This document shows, piece after piece, positions 13,092 to 20,524 of a stretch of DNA of 50,247 nt. The notes beneath the pieces are model-generated. The model made no database searches. It was not told the origin of the DNA and worked only from the letters and a program-made list of their open reading frames with translations. Origin of the DNA: a virus. Both the position numbers and the translations under genes were made by a program. The stretch covers positions 1-50,247 of IMG/VR virus record IMGVR_UViG_3300028666_000045; one strand, written 5' to 3'. Every line of letters starts with the position of its first letter. The stretch's first letter is position 1.

Positions 13092-13249
13092 CAATCACGC
13101 GCGAGAAAATAGAGGAAATTCGCGCGCGCTATGCCGATCAAAGCTGGCCGAACTACGGATATTTCGTCCACGGCCAGGCAAGGATGGACATCCGAGACCT
13201 TTTAGAATTCATCGATCAGAAACAGACACCACAGGAGCTCAAGCCATGA
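13088..13249 (+). CDS. Hypothetical phage protein, 53 aa
   Basis: ATGA-coupled to the ParB-like gene. Short protein: ITREKIEEIRARYADQSW, then YGYFVHGQARMDIRDLLEFIDQK. The pattern (helix with IEEIRARY, then RMDIRDLLEFID) is common among small phage proteins that fold as two helices. Function unknown. The stop overlaps the next ATG. Confidence 0.6.
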   Translation: MTITREKIEEIRARYADQSWPNYGYFVHGQARMDIRDLLEFIDQKQTPQELKP

Positions 13250-13833
13250 TTCCTCCGAGCCGCCACGGCCTACCGGCCATGGGCCTTATCTCGACAATGC
13301 AGAAAGCGGTGCGCCGAAATATGGAACGCCTCGCGATGGAGTGCGCGGTCGAACTCATCAACAGCAGCAAGGCGCAATGCTCGATGGTCGCTAACCGGCT
13401 CATCGTCATATCTCAAGAAGATATTGACGTCATGGCCCAGCCGCACATCGTCCCGTTCGTAGACTGCTGCGCGCGGCAGATGAAAGACATGTACGACGCG
13501 GAGAACCCCGGCAAGTCGAGGATGTTTGCCGGCAACGCCATCAGACTCATGGCCAGGGCGCCGAAAAGCCGGGAGGGTGATCACTTCCAGGCCGCCATCG
13601 GGCTCAAGAATCTTTTCGGGCTTTCCATCCCGGAAATTCCGGATTGGGCGAACGACGGTCATACGATGAAGGGTAAGCGTCTGGGGCGCGGCGTCGATTT
13701 CTTCCGTGCGGAATCCACCAAGCTCATCCCGCCCCAGGCGGGCGCCCCAGACGCTTACGAGGCGGAGGCTTACGCCATGTGGGAAGAGAAAGAGAAGCGC
13801 GCGAAGGCGGCGAAGGGGATGCTGGAAGAATGA
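13246..13833 (+). CDS. Stand-alone RarA/MgsA C-terminal-like protein, 195 aa
   Basis: Residues about 12-115 resemble the oligomerisation part of RarA/MgsA clamp-loader-like ATPases. ISTMQKAVRRNMERLAMECAVELINSS parallels their ALQK...RRgdedAA helix. ANRLIVISQEDIDVMAQPHIVP parallels the RRL..iASEDiglAdP signature. AIRLMARAPKSREGDHF parallels the APKS motif. No Walker A or B motif is present, so it cannot hydrolyse ATP alone. It may cap or modulate a host RarA or clamp loader, or act in replication beside ParB. The C-terminal Lys/Glu-rich tail is probably helical. Confidence 0.6.
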   Translation: MIPPSRHGLPAMGLISTMQKAVRRNMERLAMECAVELINSSKAQCSMVANRLIVISQEDIDVMAQPHIVPFVDCCARQMKDMYDAENPGKSRMFAGNAIRLMARAPKSREGDHFQAAIGLKNLFGLSIPEIPDWANDGHTMKGKRLGRGVDFFRAESTKLIPPQAGAPDAYEAEAYAMWEEKEKRAKAAKGMLEE

Positions 13834-14054
13834 GCATCGACCGCATCAAAGGCTCCGTGGCTTTCTTCTGCGACCTTCCAGGCTGTGAGGAAGGCATCGA
13901 GACGGGCGAGCGAGACTTCATCGAAGCCAAGGATCACGCCAAGGCGGAGGGATGGCAATTCCGCAAGCGTGACCCGGAGGGCTGGAAGCAGTTCTGCTGC
14001 GACGGTCATGCCGTCATGGACTATCGCGGGCAGAGCCTCGTCGCGAAAGACTAG
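13830..14054 (+). CDS. Small zinc-ribbon-like protein, 74 aa
   Basis: Two Cys groups (FFCDLPGCEEG and FCCDGHAV) flank a helix (DFIEAKDHAKAEGWQFRKRD), an arrangement typical of small phage zinc ribbons. ATGA overlap with the gene before. Its TAG lies in a CTAG that is also the stop of the convergent gene on the other strand, so the two gene blocks abut with no spacer and no visible terminator. Confidence 0.65.
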   Translation: MSIDRIKGSVAFFCDLPGCEEGIETGERDFIEAKDHAKAEGWQFRKRDPEGWKQFCCDGHAVMDYRGQSLVAKD

Positions 14055-14998
14055 GCTGCTTTCGCAATAACCTGATCGAAATACGCCACGGTCTTTTCAA
14101 GACCGGTCTGAAGCCCGACGCGCGGCTCCCATCCAAGCTCGCACCGCGCTTCGCCGATGTTCGGGCAGCGGCGCCGCGGATCGTCTTTTGGTGCCGCGAT
14201 ATGTTCCAGCTTTGATTTCGAGCCGGTTATTTCCCTGATCATGATGGCCAGGTCGAGCACGGAAATCTCTGTCGGATTGCCAAGGTTTACCGGTCCGACA
14301 TAGCCGTGCGGCGTGGCCATCAGTATCAGGAGACCGTTCACGAGATCATCGATGTAGCAAAGCGAGCGCGTCTGCATGCCATGGCCGTGGATCAACAGCG
14401 GTTCGCCGCGCAAGGCGGCGCAGATGAAGTTCGGCACCATTCGGCCGTCATCGACGCGCATGTGTGGACCATAGGTGTTGAAGATGCGGGCCACCTTCAC
14501 GTCCATGCCCTTGCAGGCAGCATCGAAACAGATTGCCTCCGCCGCTCGCTTTCCTTCGTCGTAGCAGGCGCGCGGTCCCATCGTGTTCACGTTCCCACAA
14601 TAGCCCTCGCGCTGGGGATGCTCGGTCGGGTCGCCATAGACTTCGGAGGTTGACGCCTGAAGCAGCGGGATGCCGCGCATCTTCGCGAACTCGACAGCAT
14701 TGAACATTCCCATGACATTGGTGCGCATGGTGTGAAAAGGGTCACGCTGGTAGACGACGGGCGACGCCGAGCAGGCCAGGTTAAAGATGCGATCGGCACC
14801 AATCATTGCGCTATATGGCCTGCAGACATTGTGATGCAGGAAATAGACCAATTCGCTCTGCCGCATGAGCTGGCGAACATTCTCTTCGCTGCCGCTGGTA
14901 AAGTCATCGATGATCGACACCGTGTCGCCCATCTGAAGAAGGCGCTGGCAGAGATTGCGACCGATAAAGCCGGCGCCGCCGGTGACCACAGTTCTCAT
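14051..14998 (-). CDS. UDP-glucuronate decarboxylase (UDP-xylose synthase)-like SDR enzyme, 315 aa
   Basis: Extended short-chain dehydrogenase with the NAD-binding GGAGFIG at residues 7-13 and catalytic YxxxK at Tyr146/Lys150 (ACYDEGKRAAE). The segments NLACSASPVVYQRDP, STSEVYGDPTEHPQ, YCGNVNTMGPR and NTYGPHMRVDDGRMVPNF are characteristic of UDP-glucuronate decarboxylase. That enzyme converts UDP-glucuronate to UDP-xylose in the cytoplasm. The length is normal. The ATG at 14998 overlaps the sulfotransferase stop; an upstream in-frame extension is rejected. Last gene of a coupled string with a glycosyltransferase and a sulfotransferase. Confidence 0.9.
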   Translation of the reverse strand: MRTVVTGGAGFIGRNLCQRLLQMGDTVSIIDDFTSGSEENVRQLMRQSELVYFLHHNVCRPYSAMIGADRIFNLACSASPVVYQRDPFHTMRTNVMGMFNAVEFAKMRGIPLLQASTSEVYGDPTEHPQREGYCGNVNTMGPRACYDEGKRAAEAICFDAACKGMDVKVARIFNTYGPHMRVDDGRMVPNFICAALRGEPLLIHGHGMQTRSLCYIDDLVNGLLILMATPHGYVGPVNLGNPTEISVLDLAIMIREITGSKSKLEHIAAPKDDPRRRCPNIGEARCELGWEPRVGLQTGLEKTVAYFDQVIAKAA

Positions 14999-15642
14999 TT
15001 TACGTTCCAATAATCGAACATGGTCATCATTGTGTCTTCCGCATGGCAAATATCATGCTCCAGCGTCGAAGGAATTACCGTCTTTGCTTGATACTCCAGC
15101 GCATTGGCCGCCACCTTCTGGGGCGGCACGGACCGAAGCGCAGCTTCGTCAAAAGTGTGCCCACTCACAGACAGAAACGTCACCAGATGGTCGACCAGCT
15201 TCTCTGTCCGCAGCACAGCAACTACAGGCGCTGGAAAATCCCAGACTGCTAACTTGGCGCAAATCATCTGGCTGTAGACGCCAGGCATGCGCTCCAGATA
15301 GTTCTCGACAAATTTCCGGAAATCGTTGGACCAGCAGCATGCCATCCAGTGCGCCGCGGCAGCGGGATTGGTGTGAACCTTGTCGGCAAAGCCGCTGGCC
15401 ATTCCGTATGCCCACCGGCTTTTGATCCATGAAACGGGATGGCGGACGCAGCTGAAGACCTTTCGGCCATCGCAAATTTCCGGATGGGTAGCCAGGATCT
15501 CTGGGATGCCGTAATGGTCCTCAATCTCGAATGGTCCTGATTCCCAGGTTTTGATGCCGGCCGCAGCCATCATCGCGCGCACGCTGGAGCCGCCGGTCTT
15601 GGGCAGGTGGATGAACAGGGTTTTTTCAGATACGAGGGCCAT
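14995..15642 (-). CDS. Sulfotransferase-family protein, 215 aa
   Basis: The 5'-phosphosulfate loop is at residues 11-20 (IHLPKTGGSS) and the 3'-phosphate-binding segment at 64-77 (SCVRHPVSWIKSRW), as in enzymes that use PAPS. The family moves sulfate onto sugars or other acceptors. The length of about 215 is normal for the compact bacterial/viral form. The acceptor cannot be read. It lies between a lipoprotein and UDP-xylose synthase, with TAATG and ATGA overlaps, so the acceptor may be the sugar made by the module. Sulfotransferases are uncommon in phages. Confidence 0.85.
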   Translation of the reverse strand: MALVSEKTLFIHLPKTGGSSVRAMMAAAGIKTWESGPFEIEDHYGIPEILATHPEICDGRKVFSCVRHPVSWIKSRWAYGMASGFADKVHTNPAAAAHWMACCWSNDFRKFVENYLERMPGVYSQMICAKLAVWDFPAPVVAVLRTEKLVDHLVTFLSVSGHTFDEAALRSVPPQKVAANALEYQAKTVIPSTLEHDICHAEDTMMTMFDYWNVK

Positions 15643-15815
15643 TATTCATGCAGCCTTTTCTCGGAAACCACGCAGACTTTTCCAGAATAAACATCAGACC
15701 AGCCGATGCCATCTGACCTTGCATAAGTCATCAAACGATAATCGTTGCAAATGTCCTTCGGCGGCCGACCGCACCCCGCCAGAACCATGAAGATCGCAGC
15801 AATCGCATTCTTCAT
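15642..15815 (-). CDS. Small lipoprotein, 57 aa
   Basis: A short gene fitting exactly between its neighbours (ATGA at its start, TAATG at its end). The N-terminus MKNAIAAIFMVLAGC is a lipoprotein signal with lipobox LAGC, so Cys15 would be acylated, leaving a mature peptide of about 43 residues. The mature part (DICNDYRLMTYARSDG, then SGKVCVVSEKRL) has two Cys that could form a disulfide. Predicted location is the periplasmic face of the inner or outer membrane. The role beside the sugar-modification genes is unknown; superinfection exclusion is one possibility. Confidence 0.65.
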   Translation of the reverse strand: MKNAIAAIFMVLAGCGRPPKDICNDYRLMTYARSDGIGWSDVYSGKVCVVSEKRLHE

Positions 15816-16579
15816 CGCTGCGCCGTCTTGTTGGTGCGGGATACGCGAAGGCTAACGCTTGCGACCTCGCGCGATTTCTTGCGGAAGCCGGGTTGCTTGA
15901 AGGACACAGCATTGCCCCATGCTTGGCGAATTTTTCGCGTCGCCTCTTCGAAGCCTTGCGGGGTGATCAAGCCAACGTTCCCACCGCGACCGCTGAAGAC
16001 GGGCCCGCAGTCGAAAAAGAACCTGACATCAGCGTACACGGCACGGTCGAGCAAAAGGGTGCGAAGGGTCCAATCAAGATCAGCCCGCCCTGGTAAGGCA
16101 GTGCTCCACTTCCGATGGCGTGCCGCCCCCATAATACCGAATGCGCGAAATACCGGCTGCACAGGGACGATTGGCTTGAAGTCCGGTTTGATGATTGTGG
16201 TGTTGGGGGTTCCAGAGAAGCAGAAAGTGGTTCGACCCAGGTCTTCGCAGCAGGTCGCCGCGTTCTCCAGAATTGCCAGAATTTCCTCATGGTCGCTGAT
16301 AAACCTCTGGGATCCTGTGGTGACGCGCACGCCGCGGAAATCGTCATCGATCATGACAAGGATGGGCGCTGAGATGTTGTCGACCATCCAGTTGCGGACC
16401 GTCGCGGCAATTTCCATCGGCGGGTGCAGGAGAAGATGTTTTTGGGGCACCTCGGCGGCATAGTCGGCTGCCTCGCGCTCATCCACGCAGATGATGGCGC
16501 TGGGCAGCAATTCCCGGATCAGCGGCATGTTCTGCACGCGCTTCCTGGATGGCACCACGATGGCCATTTTCTGCTTCAA
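15812..16579 (-). CDS. GT-A-like glycosyltransferase, possibly DNA-modification type, 255 aa
   Basis: The start IVVPSRKRVQNMPLIREL, then VRNWMVDNI and ILVMIDDDFRGV (DDD at 78-80, in the place of the metal-binding DxD), suggest a GT-A glycosyltransferase. The layout (PSRxR start, RN before a DDD strand, later RGGNVGLIT) resembles the TET/JBP-associated glycosyltransferases proposed by Iyer, Aravind and colleagues in phages with modified DNA bases. No TET/JBP dioxygenase or modified-pyrimidine synthase is visible here. The substrate may be a sugar nucleotide such as UDP-xylose from the nearby decarboxylase; that link is inference. Confidence 0.65.
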   Translation of the reverse strand: MKQKMAIVVPSRKRVQNMPLIRELLPSAIICVDEREAADYAAEVPQKHLLLHPPMEIAATVRNWMVDNISAPILVMIDDDFRGVRVTTGSQRFISDHEEILAILENAATCCEDLGRTTFCFSGTPNTTIIKPDFKPIVPVQPVFRAFGIMGAARHRKWSTALPGRADLDWTLRTLLLDRAVYADVRFFFDCGPVFSGRGGNVGLITPQGFEEATRKIRQAWGNAVSFKQPGFRKKSREVASVSLRVSRTNKTAQR

Positions 16580-16797
16580 TGCTTTGCTCCGGATGGCGCG
16601 CTGAAAGCTTCCACCGCCGTGTTGATCACCACCACGATGGGCTGACCGGCATTTCCGATGACCTGGAAGCCGTTGCAGAAATTCAGGTTGATGCCTGCGT
16701 ATTTGAGGAATTCCACCAGCCCGGGGTGCATGCCGGGCCCGAAGGTCATGACCTTCGCGTGCTCTTCCTTTTCCTTCTTTTCGCTGTCGGCGGTCAT
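16576..16797 (-). CDS. Hypothetical protein between ParB-like and glycosyltransferase genes, 73 aa
   Basis: Coupled by ATGA at both ends. A charged start (SEKKEKEEHAKVM) leads into a compact part (HPGLVEFLKYAGINLNFCNGFQVIGNAGQPIVVVINTAVEAF) with alternating helix and strands. No family recognised. Its fixed place inside the modification operon suggests an accessory role. Confidence 0.6.
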   Translation of the reverse strand: MTADSEKKEKEEHAKVMTFGPGMHPGLVEFLKYAGINLNFCNGFQVIGNAGQPIVVVINTAVEAFSAPSGAKH

Positions 16798-17477
16798 TTC
16801 AAAACCTTGATCAGGTCTTCCGCCTTGCAGGCGCGCGCGGTGCCCATGCGGCCGCGGCGCTTCATCGGTTTCAGCCCAAGCTTATCGCAGATCAGGTTCC
16901 AACTTTGGCTGTCGCTCGCCAGCACCACCAGATAGTCGTAATGCTCGTGCGGCTCCAAGGCCATGCCGGGCACTTCCATCTTGGCTTCCGGATCACCGCG
17001 GTCTTCCTCGTCCGCCATCTGGTCCGTCAGATCGGTGATGAGACGGCGCAGTTCGGCGTTATCGTCTAGGTCAACCGTCTTGAGCAGTTCGGCCAGGAGC
17101 TTTTCATCGGTCTCGGCCAAGCCGGCGATAGGATCGAAGGTGGCCAGAACCTGGGCCGCCTCCTGGTCGTTCAGATCGGTGATCAGAACCGGGACCATTT
17201 CGCTGCCGGCGATGTCCTGCCGCAGATGACCGTCAAGGATTTCGAGCGAGCCATCCGCCAGCTTGCGGGTGACGATGGCACCGACGATGCCGACTTTCTT
17301 CAGCATGGCGCCTAGCGCGCCGCGCTGGCTTTCCGGATGCAGACGCCAGTTCCTGGCGTTTTTCTTCAGGTCGCTTGCTTTGACGCGCTCGAAACCAATG
17401 ATGCGATCGCGGAAGGCTGCAGCGGCATCCGATGCCGGTGCCTCAGTCGCCGCCTGACGTTCGGCGCGCTTGCTCAC
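16794..17477 (-). CDS. ParB/sulfiredoxin-like domain protein, 227 aa
   Basis: Residues about 25-115 form a ParB-like N-terminal domain: VKASDLKKNARNWRLHPESQ, then LGAMLKKVGIVGAIVTRKL, LEILDGHLRQDIA and ITDLNDQEAAQVLATFDPIAGLA. This subtype (NWRxHP start and LATxDP end) occurs in phages, often near DNA methyltransferase or DNA-modification genes. The C-terminal 80 residues contain KLGLKPMKRRGRMG, which is basic. The GTG start overlaps the previous stop; a longer reading from 17495 is possible. Confidence 0.8.
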   Translation of the reverse strand: MSKRAERQAATEAPASDAAAAFRDRIIGFERVKASDLKKNARNWRLHPESQRGALGAMLKKVGIVGAIVTRKLADGSLEILDGHLRQDIAGSEMVPVLITDLNDQEAAQVLATFDPIAGLAETDEKLLAELLKTVDLDDNAELRRLITDLTDQMADEEDRGDPEAKMEVPGMALEPHEHYDYLVVLASDSQSWNLICDKLGLKPMKRRGRMGTARACKAEDLIKVLK

Positions 17478-17995
17478 ACAAGGCCGCCGTTCCAATCGAT
17501 GTCGGAAGATAGAACCTCGCGCGGCGCGCGCACCCAGGATTCCGGAAGCTGCCCGGAGGCGATGGCAATGGCCTTGCCCTCTTCGCGGTCCACAAAGCGC
17601 TGGCCCGTGGTCCAGAAACCGGCGATGTCGCCAGGCTCTGGATCCTTGTAGCCGCGGATCATGGCGTGACTGCCTTCCTTGACGTGAAGGATTTGCTCGC
17701 CGCGCCGGATGGCGCAGCCCGCCAGGCGCTCGCGTTCCATCTTCAGCTGGTCCGCCATGGTGTTGCGCACCTTTGCCTGATTGACCTTCTCCGCCATCGG
17801 ATTGTGAGGCAGCACGACGCGGATGGGGCGTGTAGTCTCGATGCGCCCGGCGGTCGGCATCTTTGCGACAGTGCGGTTGACCTTTCCAGTCACGACATTG
17901 AGCTGATTGAGTTCGCGATCCAACTCGCGCCAGATAAGGCCGCGCTCGCGCGCCTCGTTGCGCCGCGCGCCTCGATAATCGGATGCGGGTCTCAT
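17474..17995 (-). CDS. Conserved phage protein, 173 aa
   Basis: Segments ELDRELNQLNVVTGKVNRTVAKMP, HNPMAEKVNQAKVRNTMADQLKMERERLAG, and SHAMIRGYKDPEPGD followed by RFVDREEGKAIAIASGQL look like a phage family I have met without a function. The last part resembles a Nudix-adjacent or ADP-ribosyl-hydrolase-like GRFVxR...AxxIA motif of phage proteins. Basic and hydrophilic. Coupled by ATGA to the gene before. Confidence 0.65.
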   Translation of the reverse strand: MRPASDYRGARRNEARERGLIWRELDRELNQLNVVTGKVNRTVAKMPTAGRIETTRPIRVVLPHNPMAEKVNQAKVRNTMADQLKMERERLAGCAIRRGEQILHVKEGSHAMIRGYKDPEPGDIAGFWTTGQRFVDREEGKAIAIASGQLPESWVRAPREVLSSDIDWNGGLV

Positions 17996-18210
17996 TTCTT
18001 TTTCTTCGCCTTTTTCGCTGCGGTCTTGCGCTTTTTGACCTTGGTCGCGGTCCGCGCGGCCGCCTTTTCCTTCTTGGCCTTGCCGGCGGCGCTGGGCTTC
18101 ACCGGCTGATTTTCGATGTCCTTGATGCGCTCTTTGGCGGCCGTCTTTGGTTTCGGGCAGACCCGGGACCAGTGCGCACCATCACAAAGCTTACATTTGG
18201 GCGGGGTCAT
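17992..18210 (-). CDS. Zinc-knuckle protein with Lys/Ala-rich tail, 72 aa
   Basis: CKLCDGAHWSRVC at residues 6-18 fits a zinc knuckle (C-x2-C-x3-H-x4-C), close to the retroviral type. The last 30 residues are almost only Lys, Ala, Arg and Thr, like the tail of histone H1 or alphaproteobacterial histone-like proteins. Together they suggest a small nucleic-acid-binding protein. The start at 18210 is chosen because it begins directly before the knuckle and lies 1 base from the upstream stop. Confidence 0.65.
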   Translation of the reverse strand: MTPPKCKLCDGAHWSRVCPKPKTAAKERIKDIENQPVKPSAAGKAKKEKAAARTATKVKKRKTAAKKAKKKK

Positions 18211-18211
18211 A

Positions 18212-18457
18212 TCAGTCTTCCTTCTTCTCCATCGCCAGGCGCTCTTTCTCGTCCTTGAGCGCGGCTTCCGCCACGCGGCTGATCGGTACTTTGAGCGCCC
18301 TCGCAAGTTTCACGATGATCAGGAAACCGGCGTTGGAGATGTGCCGGTTCTCAATCTGGCAGATGTGCTGGTTGGACACGCCAGATTTTTTCTCGACATC
18401 GCGGATCGATAGCTTTCGTATCTCCCGAGCGGTTTTCAGAAATGTGCCAAATCGCAT
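18212..18457 (-). CDS. XRE-family helix-turn-helix protein, 81 aa
   Basis: A complete Cro/cI-type domain: FGTFLKTAREIRKLSIRDVEKKSGVSNQHICQIENRHI, then LIIVKLARALKVPISRVAE, with recognition helix SNQHICQIE. The charged tail (LKDEKERLAMEKKED) is short. It stands at the head of the coupled string that ends in the sugar-modification genes, so it may regulate that string. A 30-bp gap precedes it. Confidence 0.85.
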   Translation of the reverse strand: MRFGTFLKTAREIRKLSIRDVEKKSGVSNQHICQIENRHISNAGFLIIVKLARALKVPISRVAEAALKDEKERLAMEKKED

Positions 18458-18487
18458 GCCCGCAAAGTATCGTTGGCAGCGGTTTCG

Positions 18488-18850
18488 TCAAGCGGGGATT
18501 TTTTCCTCTTTCGGCACCGGCACCATCCAGGCTGTTTTCGCCGCAGGGCCATCCCCGACCCAGCCGCGCTCAATCTTGCCCCGCTCTTCCAATCTGGTGG
18601 TGATGCCGATGACAGCGGCCCTGTTATCGAAAATCTCGGGGTCTTGCTTCAGCGCGCGGGTGATGTCGGCCGCCGTCATAAGCTCGCCCTGGCGGCGCTG
18701 GAGCACGATGTGAACCTGGCGCGGGCTAGGGTCGAAGCCATAGGTCGGTGGGATGGACGGCGCCGGGGGCGCCTTTGTCTTTGGCATCGCCTTCTTGCCT
18801 CCAACGGCAGCGCGGCCTTGTGCGAGCGCGGCGCGCGCGTCATCGCTCAC
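18488..18850 (-). CDS. Phage protein with possible winged-helix C-terminal part, 120 aa
   Basis: The GTG start overlaps the previous TGA. A Pro/Ala/Lys-rich linker of about 40 residues precedes PRQVHIVLQRRQGELMTAADITRALKQDP and AAVIGITTRLEERGKIERGWVGDG. The latter order (helix, helix, recognition-like helix, short wing) suggests a winged helix. Probably binds DNA, but no family can be named. Confidence 0.55.
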   Translation of the reverse strand: MSDDARAALAQGRAAVGGKKAMPKTKAPPAPSIPPTYGFDPSPRQVHIVLQRRQGELMTAADITRALKQDPEIFDNRAAVIGITTRLEERGKIERGWVGDGPAAKTAWMVPVPKEEKIPA

Positions 18851-19083
18851 AGCCACGGGTACGGCACCTCCCCGATGCGGGTGGGCCAGTTCAGCCTGCC
18901 GGCGATGCCGGTTTTCATCTTGGCGATGATGGCGCGTCTGTCCTTCAGGCGACAGTTTTTCGGGATTTCTGTCGTCTGGGAGACACGCGGTGGCGGATCT
19001 GCCGGTGCCCTGCTATGCAATCTCGCCTGCCGGCGCGCTTCCGCGAGGGCGCCAATCTGGCGGTTCAGGCTATCGGGCATCAT
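18847..19083 (-). CDS. Hypothetical phage protein, 78 aa
   Basis: Basic protein (LNRQIGALAEARRQARLHSR, then IPKNCRLKDRRAIIAKMK) ending TRIGEVPYPWL. The ATGATG start overlaps the upstream stop. Likely helical; no motif recognised. It lies in the replication operon downstream of the DUF1376 gene. Confidence 0.55.
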   Translation of the reverse strand: MMPDSLNRQIGALAEARRQARLHSRAPADPPPRVSQTTEIPKNCRLKDRRAIIAKMKTGIAGRLNWPTRIGEVPYPWL

Positions 19084-19595
19084 GCTTGGTCTCCGATCTT
19101 GCTGCGAATTTCCAGGATGCGCGCAGGAAGGCGTTCCAGAAGCCGGGCCCGGGCCTGCATTCCCTCGTGGTGTTCCTTCACCGCCGCCAGAACTTCTGCG
19201 ATCGACGGCGGGAAGGTGCAGGTTTTGATCAGGTCGCGCGTGGCACTTTCCAGCGCCACCTTTGACGGCCCGATGGCCATCACCTCTTCGGCCATGATCT
19301 CGGAATTCAAGCCCATCTCCGCGTCCTTGCGCATCGCGGAAAAGGCCCGCACCAGGCCATCCAGCGCGGTCACAATCTCGCGTGGCGTCGCCGGGGCGAC
19401 TAGCACGGGCGCTATGCCGGCCGTAACTCCATCGCGCATGGCCTCGGCGCCGATGAGGCAGAGCGCCCGCAACTCTGCCGGCGACATCCGGTTAAGATCC
19501 GCATCCCAAAGCCGCATGAGGTCGCGTGCGCGCGCCAGCGCCACCTCGGCGGTCGAGAGCTTGTGCTGTACCATGGCGCCAGTTTCTGCCATCAC
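19080..19595 (-). CDS. Helical phage protein in replication operon, 171 aa
   Basis: Mostly helical: STAEVALARARDLMRLWDADLNRMSPAELRALCLIGAEAM, and later CTFPPSIAEVLAAVKEHHEGMQARARLLERLPA. The PSIAEVLAAV segment recalls phage replication loader proteins, which carry a similar xPTIAEVxxA helix. No ATPase motif. The position between the DUF1376 initiator and downstream genes suggests a helicase-loading or organiser role, unproven. Confidence 0.55.
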   Translation of the reverse strand: MMAETGAMVQHKLSTAEVALARARDLMRLWDADLNRMSPAELRALCLIGAEAMRDGVTAGIAPVLVAPATPREIVTALDGLVRAFSAMRKDAEMGLNSEIMAEEVMAIGPSKVALESATRDLIKTCTFPPSIAEVLAAVKEHHEGMQARARLLERLPARILEIRSKIGDQA

Positions 19596-20524
19596 GCCCT
19601 GCCTTCAGCTTTTTCCAGGAAACTCAACAGGCCGGCCCGGGAGCTTTCAACCCCGACCAGCTTGGTCTTCCCCCGCCCGTTGTCGTAATTGCCCTCCATC
19701 AGCTTGGTGAAATTCTCAGCTTTTGCCAGCCAGCCGATATCCACCCCCCAGGATTCATGCCCCCGCCCACGCGCGGCCCGCCCGCTGAGAAAATCCGAAT
19801 TCGCGGCGCGCACCAGGGCCGCTTTCCAGCCCTCCAGGCCAACTTCCTTGAGCCGGGCACGCAATGCCTTCTCGCGAGCGCCCGTCAGGCGCTTGGATGC
19901 CGCCCAGCCCGCGCCAGCGCCGCCGGGACAGGTTGCAGCCGCATCGTTGTAAAATTTAACAGCTAGGTCCAGGTCCGTGATCACCACCGCAGAAAGGGCT
20001 TTGGAAGGGACCGCTGGGGCGTCGGTGACACCAGAGCCGTCAGGCTCAGTAGCAGCGTTAGCTGCTACTTTCTTTTCTTCTTTCTGGACTCTGGTATATA
20101 GACTCTGGTCTCTAGTATGGCTTGAGCGTGGATCAAGCGGGCGCTCAACAGATTCTTTGATTTCATTTGGTTTTTTACGAGCTTCGGCAGATTTTTTTCC
20201 ACCACTCGATCCTATCTCAGCCATATGATCGGCCTGAGATATCAACTTCCCGAGCTCTTGATCGCATCGGCGGTTGGAGATTCTGCCGTCTTCCAGCCGG
20301 TAAAGTTTGCCCTTTTGGATGAGGCTTTCGATGACCGCGGCGGCCTTGCGGACAGAGCAATCCAAGTAGCCCGCCAGCATGCGCATGTTGGACGGCAAGG
20401 GCCCCTCCCGGTCGTAAATGTAATCCTTGAGCGTGGCATAGGCGCCGCGTTCCTCCAGACTTAGACCCATGTAGCCGGCGATAGCATCGCCATGATAACG
20501 CTTGTGATATGGGTGCCTGCTCAT
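19592..20524 (-). CDS. DUF1376-domain replication protein, 310 aa
   Basis: The N-terminal 90 residues are a DUF1376 domain: YHKRYHGDAIAGYMGLSLEERGAYATL, then YIYDREGPLPSNMRMLAGYLDCSVRKAA and LYRLEDGRISNRRCDQEL, a winged-helix type found in phage replication initiators. A low-complexity linker follows. A C-terminal part (WAASKRLTGAREKALRARL, then WKAALVRAANSDFLSGRA) is typical of initiator/organiser proteins. The ATG overlaps the dnaB stop (ATGA), so the two are translated together. Likely binds the origin and recruits helicase. Confidence 0.85.
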   Translation of the reverse strand: MSRHPYHKRYHGDAIAGYMGLSLEERGAYATLKDYIYDREGPLPSNMRMLAGYLDCSVRKAAAVIESLIQKGKLYRLEDGRISNRRCDQELGKLISQADHMAEIGSSGGKKSAEARKKPNEIKESVERPLDPRSSHTRDQSLYTRVQKEEKKVAANAATEPDGSGVTDAPAVPSKALSAVVITDLDLAVKFYNDAAATCPGGAGAGWAASKRLTGAREKALRARLKEVGLEGWKAALVRAANSDFLSGRAARGRGHESWGVDIGWLAKAENFTKLMEGNYDNGRGKTKLVGVESSRAGLLSFLEKAEGRA

